DNA from: Pseudomonadales bacterium
Lineage (GTDB): Bacteria > Pseudomonadota > Gammaproteobacteria > Pseudomonadales > Azotimanducaceae
DNA: 43,613 nt
Assembly: GCA_021295895.1 (NCBI GenBank)
Contig: JAGWBM010000002.1
Coordinates: 20,527-64,139, forward strand
Direction of reading: 5' to 3'
Below are positions 10,866-18,233 of this stretch, piece by piece (the stretch's first letter is position 1; each line of letters begins with the position of its first letter). A program made the position numbers and the translations under genes. The notes beneath the pieces are model-generated. The model ran no database searches, was not told where the DNA came from, and saw only the letters and a list, made by a program, of their open reading frames with translations.

Positions 10866-11213
10866 TCAGAACGAGACCAGGCGATCGCTTTCTTCGATGG
10901 CTTCGATTAGTTGGCCGAGGCCGACGATCACGAAGCCCTCGGCAAGTGACTCGTCCCTGCGTATTCCACGACGACCGGCTGCGGTAACACACACCGCGAG
11001 TTCAAACCGCGACTGCGCCGCGAGTTGGACCAGTTGCGCCCGCGTGCCCGATTCGTCGGCAGCGAACCGGTTGGCCACGGTGACCCCGTCCTCGTAAAAG
11101 AACATTCGCCCGATACGATGCCCGGCCACAATGGCCGCACGGGCAAATTTTAAAGCCCGTTCCGGCGCTCCCGTTGTGAGGGGAGCGCCTTGAACGAGCA
11201 GGTCGAATCGCAA
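10866..11213 (-). CDS. tusD: Sulfurtransferase complex subunit TusD (DsrE family)
   Basis: TusD is the catalytic subunit of TusBCD; it accepts sulfur from TusA on a cysteine and passes it to TusE. The 115-residue product has MRFDLLVQGAPLTTGAPERALKFARAAIVAGHRIGRMFFYEDGV at the start and a single candidate active cysteine in FELAVCVTAAGRRGI near residue 75, where the family expects it. The C-terminus, GFVIVGLGQLIEAIEESDRLVSF, matches the GLGQL..A...SDR.V.F family ending. It is 13 bp downstream of the Pal gene on the same strand, so all four genes may share a transcript. Confidence 0.92.
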   Translation of the reverse strand: MRFDLLVQGAPLTTGAPERALKFARAAIVAGHRIGRMFFYEDGVTVANRFAADESGTRAQLVQLAAQSRFELAVCVTAAGRRGIRRDESLAEGFVIVGLGQLIEAIEESDRLVSF

Positions 11214-11226
11214 ACCGCGGCCGGAC

Positions 11227-11754
11227 CTATCGGGACAGGTGGATGATCACCGCGCGTCGGTTCTGGGCTCTCGCGTCGTCGCTCGTGCCCTCGGCTGCCG
11301 GGCGTTCTTCGCCGAAACTGACGATGTCGATCCGGGAGTCGACAATGCCCCGGTCCATGAACATTTGCCGCACCGCGTTCGCTCGACGTTCACCCAGCGC
11401 CAAGTTGTAGCGTTCGCTACCCCGGTCATCGGCGTGGCCCTCGACTCGCACCCGCCAACCCGAGTTTTCGACGAGGAACTTCGCGTGCCGCTCCAGTGCC
11501 GGCATGTCCTCCGGCCGGAGGTCCGACATGTCGTAGTCGAAATGGATGACCAGCTCCATGCTTGGCGGTTCCGGCGGGGGCGGCGGCGGCGGGGGCGGCG
11601 GCGGCGGCGGGGGTGGCGGTGGCGCAACCTCCACCGGCTCCGGTTCAGGCGGGGGCGGCGGGGTAGGGCAGACGCATCCAGCAACGACCCCCCCTGCCAA
11701 AGTTACCGCGATGAGCCGAGTCACCGTCAACGAAGCGCGTCCGGTTTTCGTCAT
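11227..11754 (-). CDS. pal: Peptidoglycan-associated lipoprotein (Pal-like)
   Basis: This 175-residue lipoprotein has a signal peptide ending in the lipobox VVAGC (Cys27). A Pro/Glu-rich spacer follows with 17 consecutive prolines (residues about 45-61), and then an OmpA-like domain from about residue 66 carrying FDYDMSDLRPED, GHADDRGSERYNLALGERRANAV and NRRAVIIHL. The domain binds diaminopimelate of peptidoglycan, anchoring outer membrane to wall and linking to Tol. It is Pal by sequence, but no tolQRAB is beside it; instead it precedes tusDCB. The rigid polyproline rod between membrane anchor and wall-binding domain is unusual. Confidence 0.88.
   Translation of the reverse strand: MTKTGRASLTVTRLIAVTLAGGVVAGCVCPTPPPPPEPEPVEVAPPPPPPPPPPPPPPPPPEPPSMELVIHFDYDMSDLRPEDMPALERHAKFLVENSGWRVRVEGHADDRGSERYNLALGERRANAVRQMFMDRGIVDSRIDIVSFGEERPAAEGTSDDARAQNRRAVIIHLSR
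11572..11622 (-). repeat. CCG/CCC codon tract encoding 17 prolines in Pal
   Basis: Seventeen proline codons (mostly CCG, with interspersed CCC and CCA) form a near-homogeneous triplet tract on the minus strand. Such tracts can change length by slipped-strand replication in steps of three and cause ribosome stalling relieved by EF-P. Confidence 0.9.
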
Positions 11755-11915
11755 TTGCTATCCTATGCTGTTGGCGGCGCAAGCCAGTGTCGCCATGTTA
11801 CCGCAATCACACGGTTTCTCAACAGAATGAGCGGTCTTGCATGCACATTTGGGCTTGGTCGCGGCACCAGAACGCGCCGCCTGCAGCAAGGACGGCGGGG
11901 CTTGGCGTGGGACTA

Positions 11916-11934
11916 CCGTACGCCCGTCGTACGG
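11916..11934. terminator. Hairpin between pspF and pal
   Basis: CCGTACG and CGTACGG form a perfect 7-bp stem around a 5-base loop, 31 bp past the pspF stop and within the 210-bp gap before pal. No T-run follows, so it may be a weak terminator or mRNA end stabiliser. The rest of the gap shows no gene. Confidence 0.35.
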
Positions 11935-11964
11935 CGGCGAACTTCGAGGGCGGTTCCTGGTACC

Positions 11965-13053
11965 TCAAGGCGTGCTATCGCTGGTAGGGTCGCCGTCCGG
12001 TACCGAGCCGTCATGGCGTTCGTGGTCGTATTTCTTCAGGTAGCCTCGGAACTGGTGGTAGGTCAGTCCTAACAATTCCGCGGCACGCCGCTGGTTGAAC
12101 TTGCCCGTGGCCATGGCGCGGTTGACGAAATCGACCTCGAGGTCGCGGACGGTCTTCTTGAGGTCGACGGGCAACTGGGTTGCCGGTCGTGACACTTCGG
12201 TCTCGGATCCCGGTCGGTAGGGCGATTCGAACGGATCGAGGACGATCTCCGAGACGGACTGTTCGGGGTCCGTACGATACACGGCACGCTCGACCACGTT
12301 CTTCAGTTCCCTCAGGTTCCCGGGCCACCGGTAGGCCTCCATGGCCTGTTGGGCGCTCTCGGCGAAGCCGGGGAAGTAGTTCCGTCCCAGTTCGGAAGCC
12401 ATGTTGATCGCGAAATACTCGGCAAGCAGTGCGATGTCCTCGGCTCGTTCCCGCAATGGCGGCAGGGTGATCACGTCGAACGCGAGACGATCAAGTAGGT
12501 CGAGACGGAAGTTCCCTTCGTTCGCAAGCCTGGGGAGATCCTCGTTGGTCGCCGCGATGAGCCGCACGTCGACCTGCATTGTTTTCTTGCCGCCGACGCG
12601 TTCGAACTCGCCGTATTCGATGACCCGAAGGAGCTTTTCCTGCACGAGCCCCGAGGTATTGGCGAGTTCATCCAAGAACAACGTCCCACCGTCGGCGCGT
12701 TCGAAACGCCCCTGGTGGGTACGCGCCGCCCCGGTGAACGATCCGGCCTCGTGGCCGAACAACTCGCTCTCGATCAGCGTGTCGCTTATCGCCGCGCAGT
12801 TGAGTTTCAGGAACTCGCCGTCCCACCGGCTCGACAGATAATGCAAACGCGACGCGATGAGCTCCTTCCCGGTGCCGCGTTCGCCGACCACGAGGACGGG
12901 CTTGTCGAGTGGGGCAACCTGGGACACTGCCTCCAGTATTTCGAGGAAGGCGGGGGACTCGCCGATAAGACGGTCGGGTTCCTTCGGATTGACCATCGGT
13001 CGTGCCGGTCTGCGGTTCGTCCGATTGTGCCAATAGTTGGTCTTTTCCGCCAC
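11965..13053 (-). CDS. pspF: Phage shock protein operon activator PspF
   Basis: PspF is a sigma-54 enhancer-binding protein without a receiver domain; PspA holds it inactive until the membrane is stressed. The 362-residue product has the AAA+ domain (VGERGTGKELIASRLHYLSSRW as Walker A, the GAFTGA loop as FGHEAGSFTGAA, Walker B GGTLFLDELAN, RWPGNLRELKNVVERAVYR) and a C-terminal Fis-type helix-turn-helix FNQRRAAELLGLTYHQFRGYLKKY. GTG 13053 is chosen because AGGAG precedes it; an ATG at 12996 (MVNPKEPDRLIGESPAF) is the alternative and lies nearer the E. coli start. The gene is divergent from pspABC. Confidence 0.95.
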   Translation of the reverse strand: MAEKTNYWHNRTNRRPARPMVNPKEPDRLIGESPAFLEILEAVSQVAPLDKPVLVVGERGTGKELIASRLHYLSSRWDGEFLKLNCAAISDTLIESELFGHEAGSFTGAARTHQGRFERADGGTLFLDELANTSGLVQEKLLRVIEYGEFERVGGKKTMQVDVRLIAATNEDLPRLANEGNFRLDLLDRLAFDVITLPPLRERAEDIALLAEYFAINMASELGRNYFPGFAESAQQAMEAYRWPGNLRELKNVVERAVYRTDPEQSVSEIVLDPFESPYRPGSETEVSRPATQLPVDLKKTVRDLEVDFVNRAMATGKFNQRRAAELLGLTYHQFRGYLKKYDHERHDGSVPDGDPTSDSTP

Positions 13054-13126
13054 TCGCTCCTAGGTCGTCGCCGACGGGAAGCGATAGATTATAAGTATTT
13101 CAAGGGCTTGCGACGTCTTCGCTAAC

Positions 13127-13142
13127 TGGCACGAATCCTGAT
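13127..13142 (+). promoter_or_regulatory. Candidate sigma-54 promoter of pspABC
   Basis: TGGCACG, a perfect -24 element, is followed after four bases by CTGAT where the -12 element TTGCA/T is expected. The GG dinucleotide is correctly placed but GC reads GA. It lies 55 bp upstream of pspA, in the divergent gap with pspF, where a sigma-54 promoter is known in the E. coli psp system. Confidence 0.6.
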
Positions 13143-13197
13143 ACGGAAAGAGCAGGGACAAGACCCCATCGACTGGAGCCTATTGGAGATCGCTGAC

Positions 13198-13872
13198 ATG
13201 AGTGTATTCTCGCGAATGACGGACATCGTCAATTCCAACCTCAACGCCTTGCTCGACAAGGCCGAAGACCCCGAGAAGATGGTGCGCCTCATCATCGGGG
13301 AGATGGAGGAAACGTTGGTCGAAGTCCGCTCGACCTCGGCGCGGGCCATCGCGGACAGGAAGGAACTGACGCGCCGACACGAGCAACTGCGCTCGGAGGC
13401 CGCCGAATGGGAGCGCAAAGCTGCACTTGCCATATCCAAGGATCGCGACGACTTGGCGAGAGCGGCCCTGGTCGAGAAGTCCAAGGCCGACGACGTCGCC
13501 GAGTCGGTGGCCTCGGATCTCGACGTGCTCGACGGCACGTTGGCGAAGCTCAACGACGACATCGGCGCTTTGCAGAGCAAGATCAAGGATGCCAAGGCGC
13601 GGCAGAGCGTCATCGTCGTGCGTGGCCAGGCCGCGAAAGTCCGGCTCGGCGTAAGGCGTCAACTCAGCGACCACAACATCGACGACGCGATGATCCGTTT
13701 CGAGCAGTACGAGCGGAAGATGGACGACCTCGAGGGCCAGATCGAGTCCTACGACCTCGGCAAGCGGACACTCAACGACGAGATCGAGCAACTCGAGGTG
13801 GGCGAGGCCGTCGACGAGGAACTCAAGCAACTCAAGGAACGCATCGCGCGCGATGCGAAGGACGAGGGCTAG
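13198..13872 (+). CDS. pspA: Phage shock protein A
   Basis: PspA is a peripheral membrane protein of the ESCRT-III/Vipp1 group. It inhibits PspF and, on stress, forms assemblies that protect the inner membrane. The 224-residue product (E. coli 222) starts MSVFSRMTDIVNSNLNALLDKAEDPEKMVR, the amphipathic membrane-binding helix, and continues as almost pure coiled coil (about residues 25-220), including RFEQYERKMDDLEGQIESYDLG. ATG 13198 is chosen because GGAG lies 9 bases upstream and the family start matches; an in-frame ATG five codons earlier is less likely. pspB follows after 25 bp. Confidence 0.96.
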   Translation: MSVFSRMTDIVNSNLNALLDKAEDPEKMVRLIIGEMEETLVEVRSTSARAIADRKELTRRHEQLRSEAAEWERKAALAISKDRDDLARAALVEKSKADDVAESVASDLDVLDGTLAKLNDDIGALQSKIKDAKARQSVIVVRGQAAKVRLGVRRQLSDHNIDDAMIRFEQYERKMDDLEGQIESYDLGKRTLNDEIEQLEVGEAVDEELKQLKERIARDAKDEG

Positions 13873-13897
13873 GCGCCGGTAAGGCAGGAGACCGGCA

Positions 13898-14140
13898 ATG
13901 TATTATCCCTTTGAATTGTTCATCTGGCCCGGGGTTCTGTTCCTGATCTTCGTCGCGCCCCTCTGGATCATCATGCACTACCGGTCCAAGGGGCGTAGCC
14001 AGGGAATGCTCACGGAGGACGAGCGCGCCGAACTAGATCGGCTGGCATCGTCCGCCGATGACATGCGGGAACGCATTGAGACGCTCGAGTCGATCCTCGA
14101 TGCCGAGACGCCGGACTGGCGTCGGCGCAGCGGCCGATGA
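13898..14140 (+). CDS. pspB: Phage shock protein B
   Basis: PspB is an inner-membrane protein that, with PspC, senses damage and draws PspA away from PspF. The 80-residue product has one membrane helix at residues about 8-28 (FIWPGVLFLIFVAPLWIIMHY) and then a charged cytosolic helix with RLASSADDMRERIETLESILD, which matches the family. AGGAG lies upstream of ATG 13898. Its TGA overlaps the pspC ATG in an ATGA junction. Confidence 0.93.
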   Translation: MYYPFELFIWPGVLFLIFVAPLWIIMHYRSKGRSQGMLTEDERAELDRLASSADDMRERIETLESILDAETPDWRRRSGR

Positions 14141-14844
14141 ACGGGCCCGGCGATGATCGGCGCGAACGGCGTCGGGGGGAACGGCGCGACTCCCCGGACG
14201 CCAGGATCGAAGAGGCGGTCGCTCGGATCGAGCAGGCCGCCAAGGATCTGTCGGCGTCCGCCACCGACCGGGCGGCCGACTATATCGAGGACGTTGCCGA
14301 CCGGATATCCTCGAAGACCAGGACGCGCCCGGAGCGCCAACGGGCCACATGGCCGTGGTCCGGGCGACCCCGCACTCCTAGGCTGACCCGGGACCGGGAA
14401 CACGGCAAGCTGCTTGGCGTCTGCGCGGGCATTGCCAACTACTACGGCTTGGAGACCTGGGTCGTTCGCCTCACCGCGCTGACTGGACTGGTCTTTCTCA
14501 CCTCGGTGACCTTGGTCGGCTATTTTGTCGCGGCATTGCTCATGGACCCCAGCCCGAAGCGATGGAGGCCGTCACTCAAGCCGCCGCGCCCTCGGAGGCC
14601 CGGGCATCGGAAGCGCCATGCCCGCAATCACGCCCGCAATCACCCAAAGGACGACTCGCCGGAGGCGGCGTACACCTGGATTCCACGTCAGCGCCTGCGG
14701 GACGTGCGTGCCGACTTCGACCAGATGGAGTTGAAACTGCGTCGGATGGAAGCCCATGTGACCTCGGGACACTACGAACTGCACCGGGAACTTGCCGAGC
14801 TTGAAAAGGGCGACGCGGGATCCTCGACCAGCCGGTCCGGGTAG
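14137..14844 (+). CDS. pspC: PspC-domain protein with long N-terminal extension
   Basis: The PspC core is at residues about 85-145 (REHGKLLGVCAGIANYYGLETWVVRLTALTGLVFLTSVTLVGYFVAALLMDP). The C-terminal helix LRDVRADFDQMELKLRRMEAHVTSGHYELHREL matches the end of E. coli PspC. The protein is 235 residues against 119 in E. coli. The extra length comes from about 85 charged residues before the core, partly helical (ARIEEAVARIEQAAKDLSAS), and a very basic linker after it (RPRRPGHRKRHARNHARNH), which contains a 12-bp tandem DNA repeat. The 3' end overlaps the convergent glycerophosphodiesterase gene by 73 bp. Confidence 0.88.
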   Translation: MNGPGDDRRERRRGERRDSPDARIEEAVARIEQAAKDLSASATDRAADYIEDVADRISSKTRTRPERQRATWPWSGRPRTPRLTRDREHGKLLGVCAGIANYYGLETWVVRLTALTGLVFLTSVTLVGYFVAALLMDPSPKRWRPSLKPPRPRRPGHRKRHARNHARNHPKDDSPEAAYTWIPRQRLRDVRADFDQMELKLRRMEAHVTSGHYELHRELAELEKGDAGSSTSRSG

Positions 14845-15518
14845 TCGGTAAATACGCCGGTCACCCCCATCGCCGTCAACATCCGCGCCCTCGCGGGATC
14901 GTTGACCGTATAGACGAGGCAGTGGCGGCCCCAGCGTCGCACGGCACGGACGTGGGCTTCGGTGGCCGCGCGTTGGGATAGGTTCACGGACCAGGCATCC
15001 ATCGCCTCGGCAGTCGACTCCAGGCAGTCCGACCAGCGTCCCACCAACGGTGCGCACGCCACCCTGGGATGGATCTCGTGGAAACGGCGCAGTTCGTCGT
15101 GATCGAATGACGAAACGAGTAGCGTCGGCATCTCCGCGCTGCTTTGTTCGATCGATCGGCCTGCAACGAGATCCGCAACGGCCTTCGCGGTGCCCGGACC
15201 CTTGAGCTCGATGTCCACCATGATGTGCTCGGGGACGGCCTTGAGGACTTCACGGAGGGTAGGGATTCGCTGGCCGTCTCCCGCGTCAAGTTGCCGGAGC
15301 TCATCAAATGGGAGTTCGCTCACCAAGCCCGCCCCGTCCGTCGTGCGGTCCACGCGCTCGTCGTGGATGACCACGACTTCCTTGCCCGCCATGCGAACAT
15401 CCAACTCAACGCCGTCGACACCGTGTTCGACGGCGCACGCGAATCCAGCGAGGGTGTTCTCCGGCGCAAGCCCTGCCGCACCCCGGTGGCCTAGGATCAA
15501 CAAGCGGTCCACCGACAA
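14772..15518 (-). CDS. Glycerophosphodiester phosphodiesterase
   Basis: The 248-residue protein is a cytosolic-type GDPD that hydrolyses glycerophosphodiesters to glycerol-3-phosphate and an alcohol. The TIM-barrel motifs are ILGHRGAAGLAPENTLAGF (catalytic His and metal Glu), GVELDVRMAGKEVVVIHDERVDRTTDG (metal Glu/Asp and second catalytic His) and VDIELKGPG. The end, WGRHCLVYTVNDPARARMLTAMGVTGVFTDYPDRL, is the typical closing block. No signal peptide is seen, which favours a UgpQ-like rather than GlpQ-like enzyme. The Ser-rich last residues come from the overlap with pspC. It is divergent from dnaX with a 68-bp gap. Confidence 0.93.
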   Translation of the reverse strand: MSVDRLLILGHRGAAGLAPENTLAGFACAVEHGVDGVELDVRMAGKEVVVIHDERVDRTTDGAGLVSELPFDELRQLDAGDGQRIPTLREVLKAVPEHIMVDIELKGPGTAKAVADLVAGRSIEQSSAEMPTLLVSSFDHDELRRFHEIHPRVACAPLVGRWSDCLESTAEAMDAWSVNLSQRAATEAHVRAVRRWGRHCLVYTVNDPARARMLTAMGVTGVFTDYPDRLVEDPASPFSSSASSRCSS

Positions 15519-15586
15519 CTCGTCGCCGTATCCGGACCGGTCCCCGAGGCCCGGTTGCGGGTGGTTTGCGGTAACATGCCGACATC

Positions 15587-17227
15587 ATGAGTTATCTGGT
15601 GTTGGCGCGGAAGTATCGCCCGCGCACGTTCGCCGATGTCGTGGGCCAGGAGCATGTCGTACGCACCCTGTCCAACGCCTTGGAAAGCCAGCGCCTTCAC
15701 CATGCCTACCTGTTCACCGGTACCCGGGGCGTCGGCAAGACGACGCTGGCCCGGATACTCGCCGCCTGCTTCAACTGCGAGACGGGGATCACTTCGACAC
15801 CCTGCGGCGAATGCGAAGCCTGCACCTCGATTTCCACGGGTCGGTTCCTGGACCTGATGGAGGTGGATGCCGCATCGCGAACCGGCGTGGACGACACCCG
15901 GGACCTTCTTGCCAACGCCGATCTGGCGCCGGCACAAGGACGTCTCAAGGTCTACCTCATCGATGAGGTTCACATGCTCACCGGGCACAGCTTCAATGCG
16001 CTCCTCAAGACCCTTGAGGAGCCGCCGGAGCACGTGAAGTTCCTGCTCGCCACGACGGAAGCGAAGAAGATTCCGGTGACCGTCCTGTCGCGGTGCCTGC
16101 AATTCAACCTGAAAAACATGCTTCCCGACGTCATCGAGGCGCAACTGGCGAAGATACTGGCTGCCGAAGACATCGCAGCGGAATCGACCGCGCTCGCGGT
16201 TATTGCCCAAGCGGCCAACGGCAGCATGCGGGATGCGCTATCGATCACCGATCAGGCCGTGTCGCACGGAGGCGGCACCATCCATACCGAGAGCGTGAAC
16301 GGCATGCTAGGGATCGCGGGTCGGGACGAGATTGGTGCGCTGCTCGACGCGCTCGCCGCGGGCGACAGCGAAAGGCTGCTTGCCACCGGGGACGAACTCG
16401 CGTCCCGTTCGCTGGATTTGCCCAGCGTGCTGGACGAGTTGCAGCGGGCGTTTCACGATCTTGCGGTCGCGGAGCAGTTGAACTCGGAACCGGGGCCGGG
16501 CTTTGCCCGTTTTCGGGGGAAGTTCTCTGCGGAGGATCTTCAGCTCCACTACCAGATTGCCCTGATGGGACGTCGCGACATCGAGTTCGCCCCGGATCCC
16601 AAGATCGGCTTCGATATGACCCTGCTGCGATTGGCTTCATTCGAACCCGCTGGGGATGCTGCGGGTCCCGACGATATCACCGGCTCTGAAAGCGTCGTCG
16701 ATGAGCACATCCCGGGCACGGACGCCCGCCAACCCGAGCCGCCGGAGGAGAGCGTCCGGGCAACCGCGCCGGTCGTCGACGTGGGCGCAGACGACGTGGT
16801 GAGAGCAGAGCCGGTTCACGAGGCCACCGACAACTGGTGGGAGATCGTCGCCGCGATGGTGCCGGCGGGGGTGACGGCGATGATCCTCAAGAACTCGAAC
16901 CTGACGGATCGAAGCGCCGAACGATGGGTGATTCGACTCGATCAATCTCACGAGTCTCTACTCAACGACAAGCAACGGCAGGAAATCGAGTGCTTGGCGT
17001 CAAGCTACGCGGGGAGCGAACTTCGCGTCGACTTCACGATCGGCAAACTCGAACGCGAGACTCCCATGGCCCGGGAGTCCCGTATCGCGAAGGAGGCCCG
17101 GGAGAAGGCGGAAGCCACGCTGCTGGAGGATCCCAACGTGCAGGCGATGATCAGCGAGTTCGGTGGGACGCTCGACTCGGCCCGATTGTCCGATGTCGAC
17201 GGCGAGGCGGGGCAATCACCCCAGTGA
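15587..17227 (+). CDS. dnaX: DNA polymerase III subunit gamma/tau
   Basis: DnaX is the clamp-loader motor. The 546-residue product begins MSYLVLARKYRPRTFADVVGQEHVVRTL and has Walker A GTRGVGKTT near residue 45, a zinc module (CFNC...PCGECEAC), Walker B VYLIDEVHMLTGHSFNALLKTLEEPPEHVKFLLATTE and the SRC sensor. After about residue 370 comes a Pro/Glu/Asp-rich linker and a tau-like domain ending near residue 530. I see no A-rich slippery heptamer like the E. coli frameshift site, so a shorter gamma form is not predicted here. Its TGA overlaps the ybaB GTG start. Confidence 0.96.
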   Translation: MSYLVLARKYRPRTFADVVGQEHVVRTLSNALESQRLHHAYLFTGTRGVGKTTLARILAACFNCETGITSTPCGECEACTSISTGRFLDLMEVDAASRTGVDDTRDLLANADLAPAQGRLKVYLIDEVHMLTGHSFNALLKTLEEPPEHVKFLLATTEAKKIPVTVLSRCLQFNLKNMLPDVIEAQLAKILAAEDIAAESTALAVIAQAANGSMRDALSITDQAVSHGGGTIHTESVNGMLGIAGRDEIGALLDALAAGDSERLLATGDELASRSLDLPSVLDELQRAFHDLAVAEQLNSEPGPGFARFRGKFSAEDLQLHYQIALMGRRDIEFAPDPKIGFDMTLLRLASFEPAGDAAGPDDITGSESVVDEHIPGTDARQPEPPEESVRATAPVVDVGADDVVRAEPVHEATDNWWEIVAAMVPAGVTAMILKNSNLTDRSAERWVIRLDQSHESLLNDKQRQEIECLASSYAGSELRVDFTIGKLERETPMARESRIAKEAREKAEATLLEDPNVQAMISEFGGTLDSARLSDVDGEAGQSPQ

Positions 17228-17553
17228 ACATCGGCGACATGTTCAAGCAGGCCCGCGAGATGCAATCGCGGCTCGGCGACGTGCAGGAATCGTTGAAGAA
17301 CACCGCCGTCACCGGCGAAAGCGGCGCAGGCCTCGTCAAGGTGACCCTGAACGGACGCTTCGAGGCCTTGCGGGTCGAAATCGATCCCCTCGCGGCGGCG
17401 GAGGATCGTGCAGTACAGGAGGACTTGGTCGCGGCGGCATTCAACGATGCCGTGCGTCGCGTAGAAGCCATGCAGAAGGAGAAGATGAGCGACCTCGCCC
17501 AGGGCCTCGGTTTGCCGCCCGGCTTCGACCTGCCGGGGAACATCCTGCGATGA
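17224..17553 (+). CDS. ybaB: YbaB/EbfC family nucleoid-associated protein
   Basis: The 109-residue protein matches YbaB, a small dimeric DNA-binding protein. It has [74 protein letters not shown] and the closing [11 protein letters not shown] 17224 is chosen from the GTGA overlap with dnaX, giving the family length (E. coli 109). The dnaX-ybaB-recR order is conserved widely and suggests a role alongside replication and recombination repair. Confidence 0.95.
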   Translation: MNIGDMFKQAREMQSRLGDVQESLKNTAVTGESGAGLVKVTLNGRFEALRVEIDPLAAAEDRAVQEDLVAAAFNDAVRRVEAMQKEKMSDLAQGLGLPPGFDLPGNILR

Positions 17554-17587
17554 CGTCGGTCGAGACCGTCGGCAGGTAGGGTCACCC

Positions 17588-18187
17588 ATGCGGATCAGCC
17601 CCCTGATCGACCGCCTGATCGAGTCCCTGCAAGCGCTTCCGGGCGTCGGCCCGAAGACCGCCACACGGACGGCCCTGCACTTGTTGCAGTACAACCGCCC
17701 CGGTGCCGTCGCGCTTGCGACGGCCCTGACCGACGCCGCCGAGAACGTGCAACGCTGTCGCACCTGTCGAACGCTCACCGAGTCCGAGCAGTGCGCCATC
17801 TGCGCCAATCCGAGACGCGACGGGCGGGTGTTGTGCATCGTGGAGTCCCCGTCCGATATCGTCGCCATTGAACAAGCCGGCGGCTTTAGCGGGCGCTACT
17901 ACGTGCTGCACGGCCGTCTGTCGCCGATCGACGGCATCGGTCCCGACGAACTCGGCCTCATCGGCCTGCCCGCCCTTGTGCGCGAGGCGGGCGTGCGCGA
18001 AGTAATCCTCGCGACCAATCCAACGGTGGAGGGGGAGGCCACCGCCCATTTCATCAAGGAGTCGTTGCATAACACGGGTGCCACGGTGACCCGTATCGCA
18101 CACGGCGTTCCCCTCGGTGGCGAGCTTGAGTACATCGATGGAGGCACCATCGCCCACGCACTGCAGGGTCGACGAACCGTCGACTAG
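17588..18187 (+). CDS. recR: Recombination mediator RecR
   Basis: RecR works with RecO (and RecF) to load RecA on SSB-coated gaps. The 199-residue product has the helix-hairpin-helix [18 protein letters not shown], the C4 zinc finger CRTC...CAIC (residues about 57-72), the Toprim domain starting [39 protein letters not shown], and the C-terminal [26 protein letters not shown]. All are standard. It lies 34 bp after ybaB. Confidence 0.97.
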   Translation: MRISPLIDRLIESLQALPGVGPKTATRTALHLLQYNRPGAVALATALTDAAENVQRCRTCRTLTESEQCAICANPRRDGRVLCIVESPSDIVAIEQAGGFSGRYYVLHGRLSPIDGIGPDELGLIGLPALVREAGVREVILATNPTVEGEATAHFIKESLHNTGATVTRIAHGVPLGGELEYIDGGTIAHALQGRRTVD

Positions 18188-18233
18188 GGAGGCATCCGGC
18201 TGTGCAGGTTTTTGATCTCAGCAACGGCGACCG

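Noticed and set aside
8791..11213. Sulfur-oxidising dsr locus (cysG plus dsrEFH-like genes)
   Set aside because: No dsrAB, dsrC or dsrK-type genes are in the window, and the same cysG-tusDCB order occurs in non-sulfur-oxidising Pseudomonas.
11239..12072. 277-codon frame opposite pal and the pspF end
   Set aside because: It is Arg/His-rich, crosses two well-supported genes and comes from the GC-rich third-position bias.
14618..14644. 12-bp tandem repeat in pspC as a mobile or CRISPR-like repeat
   Set aside because: There are only two units, inside a coding linker; no array is present anywhere in the window.
15587..17227. Programmed frameshift producing a gamma form in dnaX
   Set aside because: No A-AAA-AAG-like heptamer or downstream stem was seen.
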